From contig NC_069373.1 of assembly GCF_021730395.1 (NCBI RefSeq), forward strand, positions 45,474,501 through 45,538,500: a DNA stretch of 64,000 nt, in the 5' to 3' direction. Of the stretch, positions 31,291 through 44,500 are shown piece by piece. Source of the DNA: Mercenaria mercenaria. Its lineage: Eukaryota > Mollusca > Bivalvia > Venerida > Veneridae. Position 1 is the first letter of the stretch; every line of letters starts with the position of its first letter. Made by a program: the position numbers and the translations under genes. The notes below the pieces were generated by a model that saw nothing but the letters and a program-made list of their open reading frames with translations, ran no database searches and was not told where the DNA came from.

Positions 31291-33339
31291 TGGCACTTAC
31301 GGCCAGTAAGAAAAGCCTTGTAATGTTTATGTTGAAATTGCCTTAAAATGATATATTTTGGTATAATAGTGCATTGATATGTGGTCAGATAACTGCTATT
31401 AATCATGGACCAAAATGTGATATGAATAAGGAAAGAATTTCTTTTCTGCTATTGGCATGTATATCTATTTCTTGTTGTCACTATTAATTATAGATGTTAA
31501 GAATGTTAATAAGTAAATATTGTTTCAGACAGAACTTTTGCATCAAATGTGTTTAACTTGAATTATCGTATACATCAAATAAAATCAAATTTCTAGTGGC
31601 ATTATATGTTCATTCTATGTTAATGTATACATTTATAGGTACATGCATGTAGTAGAGCGGGTTATTTTCATAAACATTACCATTTCATATCTAGGTGGAT
31701 ACTGCATTGAAATTGTTCATATTTTCAAATATGACATTTAGGCATGATATATCTTAAACGATTAATGAAAAGAACTTTATATAGTGGTAAGATATCATTG
31801 GCGCTGAGTATACAAATATGCATGTGTAAATGTAAATAATATTTTAAAGTTTACCTAAAATGATGAAATGGAGAATTGCTTGATTATTTTGTTCAAGGGA
31901 TTATTCTTTCTGCAAGTTTTGCAGGTATTTATTGTAATTGCTTTTCATTATTTATTCTTTAAAGAGGTCGGGGTATTGATGGGACAGAGAGATAATCAAT
32001 ATAATACATGTTAACTAATATAATTCTGAATTGAGTTTAACTTATTTCGGGGGTGGGTGGGGGGGAGGTGCGGGCACATACTAGTATATGCATGTTTGTA
32101 TAATTTATATATATTATCCTCGTGTTATTATTATTATAAATATTTTATATTATTACTATTATTACTCTTATTACTATTTTTATTGTTGTTATTATGATCA
32201 CTGTTTAATAACGATCAGAAGTACAATCAGTCAAAACAATATGTAAAATAGTTGTTTTCAGACAAGGACAGTTTAAGATGATACATGTCTAGTCATGATT
32301 TCTTGAAATGAAAAATTCATCCGACTTGTATCTAAATATGGATACATCAAGACGTGGACGCAGGCGGTTATACGGATTATGCCTCACGTCCGTATACCGC
32401 ATGTACATGAATGTCGAGGAAATTGAAAACATTCGAAACTTAAATAAGAAACAAATGAACTATATATATAAATAAGCAACAAATGGCACAAAACCATGCG
32501 TACATACAGGCACAGTCATGCTCCAACACGGGGACGAACATGGATGTAGCATGAATCGTGCACTAGTTGGCCGCATGTCAGAAAAGGAACTACTGATAAG
32601 AGTTTTGCTTTCGTTATCAAGCAATCGGCAACATTACACCGTTAGATCGTTATAGCAGCTGCAAACCAGGGGACGTGAGGGGTGTTGCATATTCCCTCAT
32701 CTCTCATTAACAGGATCAGTCAAACCAAGTCTGTTATTATTTTGTTTGGATGCGTTCTATACGTCCGGAGGAAAATCTCACAGGCTTTATTGTCAGCGTC
32801 GCAATTACACCAATGACTACGGAAAGTGTGTAATAATTACATAAGCTCATTAAATAAGACCCTTAGTAAAACGCACTGAAATTCATCCCAGACACTAAAT
32901 ATGTGACAGCACGTGTCATCTCAACCGGTGCCAGTACCCAAATTGCCCGAATAAGAGGGGTCAAACCTCAGATGTTGAAACACTGATGGCTTTGTTAATA
33001 CATGTACTCTGAGAAGCGTTTAGAAACAGAATCTTAAAACTAAGAAGCTAATAAAGGGATTGCAAATATACACGAAACACCAGGTGTTATACTAGTAAAA
33101 ATGGTATAAAGCTAGAGCATCGAAGTTAAAATAAACGAAAGATATTATAAACACCCATGTAAACGCTTTCAGGAAACGAACATACATATTCTGCAAATCG
33201 CATTTTTTAGAAAATGGTTGTCTGTACGTATATATTTATACCCTGAGTTCCTATATAGATCTATTATTATTTAGAATTTTCTCTCAGACTATTCAGATAA
33301 GGTTTGTATGGATCAGTCATGTTTTGTTTTAAGATAATT
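31291..33339. other. No gene recognised; simple repeats
   Basis: AT-rich. 32048..32073 is G-rich with at least four runs of three or more G. 32105..32200 is a degenerate att/tta trinucleotide repeat. Confidence 0.4.
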
Positions 33340-33575
33340 GAGCCGCACCATGAGAAAACCAACATAATGGTTTTGCGATCAGCATGGATCCAGAGCAGCC
33401 TGCGCATCCGCGCAGTCTGGTCAGGACCCATGCTTTTCGCTAACAGTTTCTCTAATTGCAATAGGCTTTGAAAGCGAACAGCATGGATCCTGACCAGACT
33501 GCGCAGATACGCAGGTTGGTCTGGATCCAAGCTGGTCACAAAGCCACTGTGTTGGTTTTCTCATGGCGTGGCACA
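33340..33575 (+). mobile_element. Palindromic MITE, copy 2 (236 bp)
   Basis: Starts gagccgcaccatgagaaaac and ends with ggttttctcatggcgtggc. Same family as 29240..29475 but inverted relative to it (centre tctctaattgcaataggctt). Confidence 0.9.
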
Positions 33576-35573
33576 TATTTTTCATGTTTCGGGAGATGGT
33601 AGTACTTTTTACTCTTATTTAATCTGAAAAATACATTAAGGAAAATTGCGTAATTAAAAGGAAAACAAAACATGATAAATTTGAACAACATTGCTGCATT
33701 AACATCCCTTTACGTGCTATAACTTTAGGGGCAAATTATACACGTTTTCTTGGTCATTCCATAAAAATATTGTTTTCATTTTTAAAATGTTTTACCGATA
33801 TTGTGCCGTCTATGTTATGCTAGTCTCTATGTATTTTCCGCTGCATACTACATTGCAGTTTTGTCAAAATTTACCCTTTTTGTTTATTTATTACTTTCTT
33901 AGTAACATCTCACAGGTATTAGATGATTTGCTTAACCTATACTATTGTTTTAACTGTACAGAACATAATGGAAAAGAACGGAACAGAATTTTATCACAGA
34001 CTTGTACTTGGTACATCGTCATGTTTATACATTCATATTTACCATTGGTATATTGCCTGTTAGTCTGGCAAATTGACTTATAAATGTATTCTCAGTAACA
34101 TTAATACAAGTCATGTACATATGGTTTTTAGCGGGCCTTGACAGTGATACATAGCGTGTGTTATGTGTTAGCTCCGCTGTTACAGTTTTTAAGGCCGTGG
34201 TTTTCAGAGAAAGCCAAGATGTAGAATATTACTTGGAATATTTTGATAAAGGTCGTAGGGCGACGCGTTAAAGAGACAAGTTAAAGCATAGCAAAAGTTC
34301 CTTCTAGGGCACATCTATATAACTATATAATGATTGTAAATTTTGGTTACAATTTCTTCTTTAAATATTGGTCATCAATGTGTGGAACACTAGGATTGGA
34401 CGCAATGACAAGACCATTCTACCTTATTGGCATTCCATAACCCCCGTTTAAGCGCTACGGGGGCGTTACATTTGCACCAAGGGGGCGTTTATATCTGCAC
34501 CAAAATACAAAAAAAACAACTAAAATTTTGAAAAAAAGATCTATGTTGTTTTCTACTGCCTAAAAAAAATGTCAAGTCCGCTATTTCCACAGTAATTACG
34601 CTAAAATAAGTTGTTAAATCCAACAACAAAGTAAATCCGTTACCACTTTTAGTTGAGTGAATACGGCAATTAAGAAACACTGGCTGTACACGTTGACCCG
34701 ATTTAAACTCAGTCCAAAAATGTCCACGTGTTATTGGAAAATCGTACACGCGTGTAGATTTTTTGAGAAGTTTATAGAGATGATATAGCGGACAATTAAA
34801 AGTGAATAGTGGATATTTTACGGAGCTTGGTTTTTTTTTCTAACATGTAAAATGGATATTATACGCAAGTGTTTGGTTTTAATCAGTTACTTTTTGAAAA
34901 ATGTTCATCTCTTCAATAGCTGGTGATGGGATCCTAATTTACTAGTGATTTGGGCCGCCGTGATTTGATGCGCTAACAGTCTTCGACCTCGCACACAACA
35001 AATTTAGCGGTCATTAATCAAGTAATTCATGGCTGTAATTTAGTAGTATCTGTCCTAAACATCCGGGCATTCGATTGATGAATTTGTTGTGCACAACGAG
35101 AGGGTCGCAATGGGGTTTGTTTTCACATTATTAAACATGCATTCGAAGGATACGACGTATGTTAACCTTTGTGACAAATGAGATGTTTGGCCTGTTTCAA
35201 CAACTCCACTTTTCAATCCCCGGGATTAGTAATGTGTAATCTGCAGAGCGCGTTCAGCCAGAGAGTCGCCTCAATTAGGAAAGAATCATTTAAACGTCAG
35301 AGGTTATTTCTAAGGTCACGGAGTATGATTGGCCAGCTTGTAATGACAACAGCTTTCAAGGTCAATACTCAGTCAAGTGTGACTTACCCATTCTAAGTGT
35401 TCCATCTCAAGAGATGGAACAATAATGATTTGCATAGTTTTTATACTAGTATAACTACATGTTTATAACTACATATGTATAATTACATGTGTATAAGTAA
35501 GAAAATAATTCTTTAAAAGGTTATGTGTCATGCTGTTGCAGACGAAATAATGCAGTGAGGCACTTTTTTTCAG
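33576..35573. other. No exon identified; expected to hold or precede exon 1 of the ZP gene
   Basis: Upstream of the first exon I can support. That exon begins in phase 0 with SLAASGHVNIQV, so a signal-peptide exon should lie upstream. A hydrophobic plus-strand frame at 33787 (MFYRYCAVYVMLVSMYF) is a possible but unproven candidate. A small perfect hairpin (tgttccatctcaagagatgg and its complement) lies at about 35399..35422. Confidence 0.35.
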
Positions 35574-38500
35574 TCACTAGCCGCATCAGGTCACGTGAAT
35601 ATTCAGGTCCTGGTTCTTCAATACGACAACCCTTTAGGGACATCATTCCATGGTTCAGACTTTACCTCACAAAGAAAATGTTGTGATAAAGACCAGGTTA
35701 CAGCATGCAGTACGACAGACATGTGCGACTCATACTTTGTCATCTGTATTGGTGGGTAAGTAGCATAAAGATCAATAACTATATTGCTTTCAACTCTACT
35801 GTTTGATCAAATTCTTCCGTAACAAGTGTTTTCCTTGATTCTTGCATAAAAACTACTTTTTTCACTGGATCCGCCCATGTATAAACGGGAGAAAAATCGT
35901 GTGCAAACAAGGCAATTCACGTGCTGTTAATACATGATTTTTATTTTTGAAATTATTGAAAAATAAATTAAGGTTCTGAAATTATTTTTATACAGAATCG
36001 CAACCAGCGGTCATAATAGTCATTGTAGCGGCCCGAAAGTTACAACAAAAGTCTTCAGGAATGCTAACTTGTTTGGAGCATCGCACGACAATATTTTGAT
36101 TCAGTCATTTAAATGGGATAACTGGCATTCGGTAAGATATAATAGCATACACTGTTTCTGACAATAAGCTTTAACTAATTATGAGGAAAACGTTTAAGAT
36201 GGTGTAAACAAAAGTCTTGTCGGTGAGATGACGGTCGCTGATTCCTAAACCTACTTATTCAAACACTACATCATGACGAAGCTATTACTAGGTAGTAGGG
36301 ATCGGGAGTGATTCACAAGCTTTTATATGCTTATAATTCCGTGTGAATAAGAGCCTAAAGACAGGACTGATGTACATGATTACCGAACAAACCAATAGAT
36401 ACATTCCTTCTTTATTTGTTCTTTGTTTCTATTTTTTGGGCTCTTTAACAACTGACGTATGTATATGCTAAGTGAATATTGATTTAACTGTTTGATATAC
36501 GTACACGTGAATAAGGCATAGGCTAGTATGTTTGAACAAACACGTTACTACAATTCAAAATATATATACTGCAATGCCATTGTTTATATGCATATAAATT
36601 ATATAACTGTAGACATACTGCACATGTGTCATGCATGTGCGTATCCAGTTAAGTAGATAAATACCTTAAATTCAGGGAGGCATTGAATATTTGGCTAATG
36701 TAATGGATCAAGACAGTGGTAATGACGAACTTATTGAAAACTTAACGTCGACCAGAGCACTAACCGTTGGTTCCAGCTATGAAAATTCTACCGAACATGT
36801 GATATCATTTACAAATTTTGTGAGGTGATGTAGTTTATTCTGTTGATTTCATCCGCATTTGTAGTTGTTTTGTTATGTAGTTGTTTTGTTATTCATGTTT
36901 TATATATACAGTCACTAAGAACAAAGAAAATGAAATTCCGAATAACAGTAATATTTATTCTAAATCAATTTATATGTCTAATTCACGATACATTGTGCTT
37001 TTTGGACACACACTTTTTTTTTGTATCTTATACATTGTCAATTTAGATTTTCTGGTAGCAATAATTTCCTTCGTCTTGGATATAACGTCCTTTCTTGCAC
37101 ATCGGACTGGTGTTTCTGGTGATTCTACCCATCCCGGCCAAACTTATCTTGCACACACACATGGCAGATATTATTACATACTCGTTTCTATTCCCCATTA
37201 AGTTACACTGGTACCGGAAACGTCAATATTTTTCCATACACTGACGCCTGAATTTCATATCGGGTGCGTGACGTAATTCAGTGTGTGTAGTTGCACTATT
37301 TTTTTCTCTATTTAGCTCAGTATTGTCAATCTTACTAAGGCTATTGAACATTATTATGATACTTACATAATATTTATACATGTAGATGCGTATGTAATAA
37401 AACATACATTTGCATCGGGATATATGCACTCGTTCTTCAACGGAAGAATATTACGCAATATTTCCGCTGAAGAACTCGTGCATATTTCCCGATACAAAAC
37501 TAATAACCTATAATTATTATATTTTATCTGTATTAAAGTTTCAATATTCTAGCTGGTTTGTTTTATTAGCTCAACTGAGCACGAAGTGCTCAAAGGTGAG
37601 TTTTAGTGATCACCCTGTGTCCGTCGTCAACAATTTGTCTGTTAACACTTTCACATTGTTGGCCCAATCTTAATGAAACTTGGCCAGAATGTTACGCTCA
37701 ATAAAATCTTTGACAAGTTTGATATTGGGTCATTTGGGGTCAAACCCTAGGTCAATATATCAAATCAAAGGAAAAGCTTGTTAACACTCTAGAGGTCACA
37801 TTTTTGGCCCATTCTTAATGAAATTTGGTTATAATGTTACCCTTAATAAATCTTGGACGATTTGATATTGGGTCATCTTGGGTCAAAAACTAGGTCACCA
37901 GGTCAAATCAAATGAAAAGCTTGTTAACACTCTAGAGGTCACATTTTTGGATCATTCTTAATGAAACTTGGTTATAATGTTACCCTTAATAAAATCTTGG
38001 ACGAGTTTGATATTGGGTTATCTGGGGCCAAAAACTAGGTCACTAGGTCAAAACAAAGGAAAAGCTTTTTAACATTTTAGAGGTCATAATTTTGGCCCAA
38101 TCTTAATGAAACTTGATCAGAGTGTTATCTTCAATAAAATCTTGGACGAGTTTGATATTGGGTCATCTGGGGTTAAAAACTAGGTCACCAGATCAAATCA
38201 AAGGAAAAGCTTGTTAACACTGTAGATGCCATATTTATGATTGTATCTTCATGAAACTTGGTCAGAATGTTAATATTGATGATCCTACTACTGTTTGCAG
38301 ATCAAATTGCCCCTTCAACTTTTATCAAATCGATAGAGTTGCACGTTTACATCACAAAAACTGTAAAGCTATTTTTGGAGTAATCTTGACAGGTTAACCC
38401 CGCCTATTCATTCACCTTGTCGTGAATTTTTTTTTCTTTAATGATCTTGACGTCACACAAAGTGCGCGCTCTGACTCTACCTTTGAAGTATTGCCGTACT

Positions 38501-41500
38501 TGCATACATTGTAAATTGTAATGAGGTGATAATGGATATGTTTTAAAAGTAGAATATGAATGTTTCAATTACGTTCAAATGAAAAAAAAACAACGTTTTT
38601 TTGTTGGTTATAACAATTATTATCGACGAAATTTCCAACTATGCAAGGTATACAAGGTTTTACAGAAAGGTATAATTGAACCTTCAAGCTACGTAACACT
38701 TGTAGATCTAATTGTCATATCCATAAAAACTGATTTATTTGATATTCGAACTTTTGCAGAGTCTTCCGTAGCTTAACTGTCGCAAATCTAACTCCATTAT
38801 AGATCCAGTTTTTTTTAAATTTTATCTTTTAAGTGGGTGTGAAATTATCTACTATTTATTTGAAGTCGTTTAAACACTATTTCAGTTATTCACATACAGG
38901 CAGTTGATAAGCCTTGTCTTCGTTCATGGAAAGAACCATTTATAGACTCACGTAAGTCACGTAAGACTCACGACGTTTGGTTTGTTGAGCGACCTGTGAA
39001 GTTTCCACTTTTCTCTATTTTAATATATTTGTGACGGTCACTTTAAAGACCAAAATAACTGAGGTTAAATAACAGCACGCCGTCATGTAAAGTTATTGGT
39101 TTGCACTTTATGTGTAACCGTTCATTAATCGTGTCAAGGGGAATTGTGATAACTTTTACATAAATTAATGAGGAATTGAATCCCACTTTTAATTAGTCTA
39201 AAATAATGGGACCTCGGTTAGACCGATTTTACATTTTTGCATTTCAAAAAAATGAAATTTTGCGTTGTCTACCTAAAGGGGATATCGCCCAGTCAAAAAT
39301 ACTAGTATAACGATATTCAACTCTTTGAGTGCAACTATTTGGACTACCTTTTGATACATGTAAGTTTTATTTGAATTTATCTGTTTCCTAGGATCGCGCC
39401 AAATTAGTTAGACTAAGACTCACATATTCCGTAAGAAATTGCCGACTTTTTTCAACTAAAGAGGCGTGGTCGGTTCCGGGAACCAAACTTATGCCCTTCA
39501 ATAAATAATGAGCGAATCAAACAACTCGAGTCAGTCACCTTTTATATTATTGTGAAAACTAAACACGAGATACATTATTTAAAAGAAAAGTCTGCAGCAA
39601 AAGGTACTGAAATTTAGGCAGAAAACGGCCTGTAATGTAGATCTAGTGTCTTTTTTTTCACATCTACGCTACCTAAATGTAAATTGTGCATTATGGCAAT
39701 ATTCAGTTAAATTTTAAATGAAGATTAGATCAAGTACATCTGTTACATTCCGGTTAAACACCTGTTGGAACAGTATTTAAATCATCATTTCTCGGTCATA
39801 CAGCCAATGTAAACAAGTTCATTCAGTATTTTTTTACTCGTATCGGAAATGCGGAGTTACCTGTATAGACGGGATCCAAAGATAGCTTCAGCATTGATGC
39901 TTATGTGACGTAAAGGTACAAGTCTATCGATTTAGGAAAAGGCGAAATGGCAATTTGATCTGCAAACAGTAGTAAGGTCCAGTTTGAATCTGGGTTATGT
40001 AGAATTAAAAACTAGGTCACCAGGTCAAATCAAACATAAAGCTAGTTTACACTGTATAGGCCACATTTATAACCATATCTTAATAAAACTTAGTCAAAAT
40101 GTTAATCTTGATGACCTATAGCTGAGGTTTAAAACTGGGTTAGGTGGAATCAAAAACTAGGACACCAGGTCAAATCAAAGGAAAAGCTTGTTAACACTGT
40201 AGAGGCCACATTTATGTCTGTATCTTCATGAAACTTGGTCAGAATGTTCAGCTTGATGATCTATAGGACAAATTAGAATCTGGGTTATTTTGGTTAAAAA
40301 ACTAGGCCACCAAGTCAAATCAAAGGAAAAGCTAGTTAACACGTTAGAGGCCACATTTATGACCATATCTTAATAAAACCTGATCACTACAGAGTGTTAA
40401 TCTTGATGATCTTTAAGTCATGTTTAAAAATGGGTCAGGTGGAGTCAAAAACTAGGTCACTAGGTCATATCAAAGAAAAAGTTTGTTTACACTCTAGAGG
40501 CCACATTTATGCTGTATCATCATGAAACTTAGTCAGAATGTTAAACTTGATAATCCTTAGGTCAAGTTCGAATCTGGGTCATGTCGGGTCAAAACTAGGT
40601 CACGGGTTCAGATCAAAGGAATAGCTAGTTAACACTTTAGAGGCCACATTTATGACCATATCTTAATGAAACTTGGTCAGAATGTTTATCTTGATGATCT
40701 CAAGGTCAATAGGTTAGGTGAGCGATACAGGGCCTTCATGGCCCTCTTGTTTTTCATTTATTTTAATATGTGTGTGAAGCTGTTATGCGTAATTTTACGG
40801 TTAGAAAAACACTAATTTTAATATTGCACATGAACTGGTATAGTTAGAGCCATATAGAGAGGTAACAGAAGACAACAGAATCAATAAAACATTTTACTAT
40901 ATTCAGCAATATTCAAAGCAGTTATCGAAAATAGGAAAATAATTAACAAGAAATTAATTTATGTTCATAATGGAAAATGTGGCAGCCACATTTTATACAA
41001 AGACATTATTGGCCTTTCAGTAATGACAAACTCACTATATTTCAACGAAGATGTCGGTAAATACTACTTAATTCGTTTTCACACTGATTCGCAAATCTAA
41101 AGTAAATTTGCGAGATTGCAAACTTGTTTGATGAAAGAATTGCAAAGGCTTTTACAATGTTTATATAAGAACTAGGAGATTATTGCTAAGTTTCTGTAAA
41201 AATTCTACTTTTAATGTTAGCATTTTATATGCTTTTTCTGTTTAATAGAGTATATAAAAAGGACATTAAAGGCACTGGCCTTCAAATCGTAAGACAATTT
41301 TTTTTTAAAGTAGTTATTAGGAAATAATGCTATATTTCTTTAGAAAACTTTGAAACTATATTACTGACATACTGTGTGTTATGGAAACACATTTAACTAA
41401 TTCCTTACAGTAAAAATCGAAAAGCATTTATAACGCTTTATTCTAGGTAATATATCTATAATCTATATTTAACGCGATACACACACATTCTTCCGTGGGA

Positions 41501-44500
41501 ATATTGGTAAAGACAGCAGCAAAGTTTTTAATGCCGCGGCGGCCCAGATGCGATCCCCGACGCAGGCATCCTTCTTGATTTGGCATTTTTAAGATAGTAT
41601 AGAAACTCATGTTCTAATGTCAATAATATGACCAAACTCCAATTTCAAAGAAAGATCATTTTTAGCCAAAATCGTGAGGTCAGTACCTTTAATATATATT
41701 TTTGCTTTACCCTTTGTGGGGGAGAATTGTAAGATAGAATACATACAAAGCGAGACTACTTAAGATGTGTTATTAAATTATCAACTGACAACAATTTAAA
41801 GTATGCACGACACCAGGACAATTCACACGGATACAGAAAGAAAATAATTCAAACACGGACCTGTTTTATATTTACAGTTTAGATCTCGGTGTAAGGATAT
41901 GGTGTCAAGATGGATACTTTGGCTCTAACTGTAGTAATAAATGTACAAGTAACCCTTACAGTGTTTGTATAAACAATCAAGCAACGCTTTTACCATCGTG
42001 CAATGACGCAGGTAAATGATGTGCGTGATATAAAGATAAGTGCAGTTCTTACTTTATATTAACCGTCGTTTATATGACTGAGAAAATGTTGACTTTAAAC
42101 CCGAACACACACGCACATACTTTATATCAAAATGAATCGCCGTAATATGAGACATTCAGATGCTACATGATTTGCGGCGAATAGAAAGTTGCAATATGAT
42201 AATCTGACAACTTGACTAAATAAAAGAAAATGTGTAATATCTGCTAATAATTCAATTCAAATGCAAACTTTATTTTCATTATTAATAATTATTTATCATA
42301 TGTTAAAGAAAGTTTTTCATCTATACGCTTAGCTGTATCATGAAGGAAATCGCAAATACCCGGACGAGGGGTATGGTCTCCGTAACGACTATAAACATTC
42401 GCCCTCCAACATTTTCTCTTGGGGAAGTTGGCAATTACCTTCGGAGCGCAGATTAGTGCTAGTACAGGAGATCCAGGAACATTTGTTAGCTTATTGTTTT
42501 ACAGGTTTATATTGTATTGACACAAGACATTACGCTTATTGCAAGTTATATTTTAAAATTTTATTTATTTGACCTTTTGCAATCATGATTTTCTAACGTT
42601 TGCAATGACACTTCTGTTTCAGACGTTTCCAGATTTGAATTTACCGGAATTCTGAATTACAAAGCTACAAACCTCCAACTTCTACTAATAAAGTTTGTTC
42701 TACAAGAAATCTGCCCTAAAGCACAGAATGCACATGTGCAGGTCGTGCATTTTAGTCTATCTGGGTAAGTTAACTTTGCCGAAAGAAAACAAGCATTTTT
42801 GTATAAATTGTCCTACTGCATTAAGATATCATGTTCAGTAAGAAAAATAATGCCAAAATTATATATACAACTATGACAATATTTCATGAAGTAACAACAT
42901 TTTGTTATGTTCCAGAGTTGTCGAGTTCAAAGCTATGTGTGATAATGCTACTATCAGCAGTTTAACGTTCAGTACGCATCTGTACATTTTAAGTTTGACA
43001 AATAAACCTGCATTGTCACATTATTTCCCGGGCATTCCTTTGAAAACATCATCGGTTACACAGAAAAATATTAGAGGGGTAAATATTTTAGTTATCTATA
43101 TATATATATGAGATTTTAAGCATATAATTGATTACTTACAATGCAATTCGCATAAAATCTAGTTCTTTTAGTAAGATATCACAGACTAGTATGACTGTAT
43201 ACTGTTTATGTTATCTTGCTAAGTATTATTATTGTCTTTATTTTATACCTGCACAAGGTCTTTTACTGTCTTCTACTTTTATTGATAGCAATCAAAATTA
43301 CATTCTTTAATAATTTCCATACTGGCTACTTTGCAGGCACACACTTTTATGATGTTGAGGGCGCTAAGTTATCATGACTCGAGTTCAGCATGTAAAAGTC
43401 AAAGCTGCAAGATACAGATAACTGTCTGTATACATCCGCAAAACAGGTGAGAATGTGCAAGGTTTTGAAGGATAAGCTATTATATAACTCATCACTATAA
43501 TTTAAAGATAATCGTTAAAACAGCGTATTCTGATTGAATCGTTTGGAAGCTTAGACGACAAGTATGCAAGTAAAATTTATAAAACACGCATATTTTTATA
43601 TCGATCCATGGTTCGAACCAGTGATTAATTTAAAAAGCAAACTTTAACAAATAATGTTTTCTTTTTCTGTGCATATAATTCTCTTAAAAAGTGTACTACA
43701 ACGCAATCACATGATGAGCTTAGCAAACCTTTCCTTCGATAATGCACATGTAGGGAGGCGATTGGAAAGAATTAATATGTATTTTTACATAGAAGTTAAT
43801 AATATCAAAAGTTTAAGCGATGAAACTCCTCATAAATCACAAATTGTTTAAAACAGAAACGCATGCAAATTAAATAAAGGATAAATAAAGGATAAACGTT
43901 AGCGAGATTTGAACCTGTTTAGTATTGACTCGATATCATATTTAAGGCAGTGTATTTAAACATAAATACGCGTCAATCGTGACATATATAAGTTAGTGAA
44001 CAAGTTAGAACTTGATTAGCTAACTCGTTTTGTTTAATCGTACTGAAGAAACAAAAATGAATACATTTTTTAAACAAAATATTACGGGTCTTGGAATCGA
44101 ACTCCCAACGAAAACGTATGCTACAAATACCGTAACCGCTCGGCCAACGAGGAATCACTGACTGCATCGTAAACGTAGTGAACTGACTTAGTCAGACTTT
44201 TTGTTATTTATTTGTTTGGTTACATTTCTAAACGCCCTAATACTACGCGATACCTATACGTATTCAAAACCGAACTATAGTAGCGCACAGTGTTTTGAGG
44301 TTTAGAAGTGAAAACAAATAATAACATAAAATTCAGTTAATACACTAAGTTTACGATTTAGTCTGTGATTCCTCGTTGGCCGAGCTGTTACGGTATTCAT
44401 ATTATACCTTTTCGCCGGGAGTTATATCCCAATTTTTGGATCAATCGATCCAGTGTTAACAGTGTAGAAATTCCTTACGGCGGACCGAACAAAAGTAGTG

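Larger units (their letters stand above)
36825..41877. other. Intron 3 (5.1 kb), repeat-filled
   Basis: Holds a palindromic repeat at 37413..37494, the capped repeat E with its inserted element, and a MITE-like repeat at 41266..41692. Plus-strand frames of 106 codons (36881..37201) and 87 codons (37410..37673) show no family resemblance. Confidence 0.6.
35574..42011 (+). other. Exons 1-4: first MNNL-DSL module (a)
   Basis: Exons 35574..35755, 35996..36131 and 36676..36824 encode an MNNL-like domain: GHVNIQVLVLQYDNP, the CC...C...C...C pattern (RKCCDKD, TACSTTDMCDSYFVICIGG), then NDELIENLTSTRALTVGSS, which fits the 'LTVG' region before DSL in Notch ligands. Exon 41878..42011 encodes DSL: WCQDGYFGSNCSNKC, spacing C-x8-C-x3-C-x7-C-x10-C. 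The sixth DSL cysteine, normally eight residues later, is absent because the next exon is not an EGF exon. Intron phases out of the four exons: 2, 0, 2, 1. Binding to a Notch-type receptor is not implied by the fold alone. Confidence 0.75.

Noticed and set aside
36843-37673. Overlapping plus-strand frames of 67, 106 and 87 codons
   Set aside because: Hydrophobic or low-complexity, no splice-compatible borders, and the last runs into capped repeat E.
44084-44153. Functional tRNA-Leu or tRNA-Ser gene
   Set aside because: A and B boxes are present but acceptor and T stems do not pair, and the sequence recurs with flanks as a repeat.
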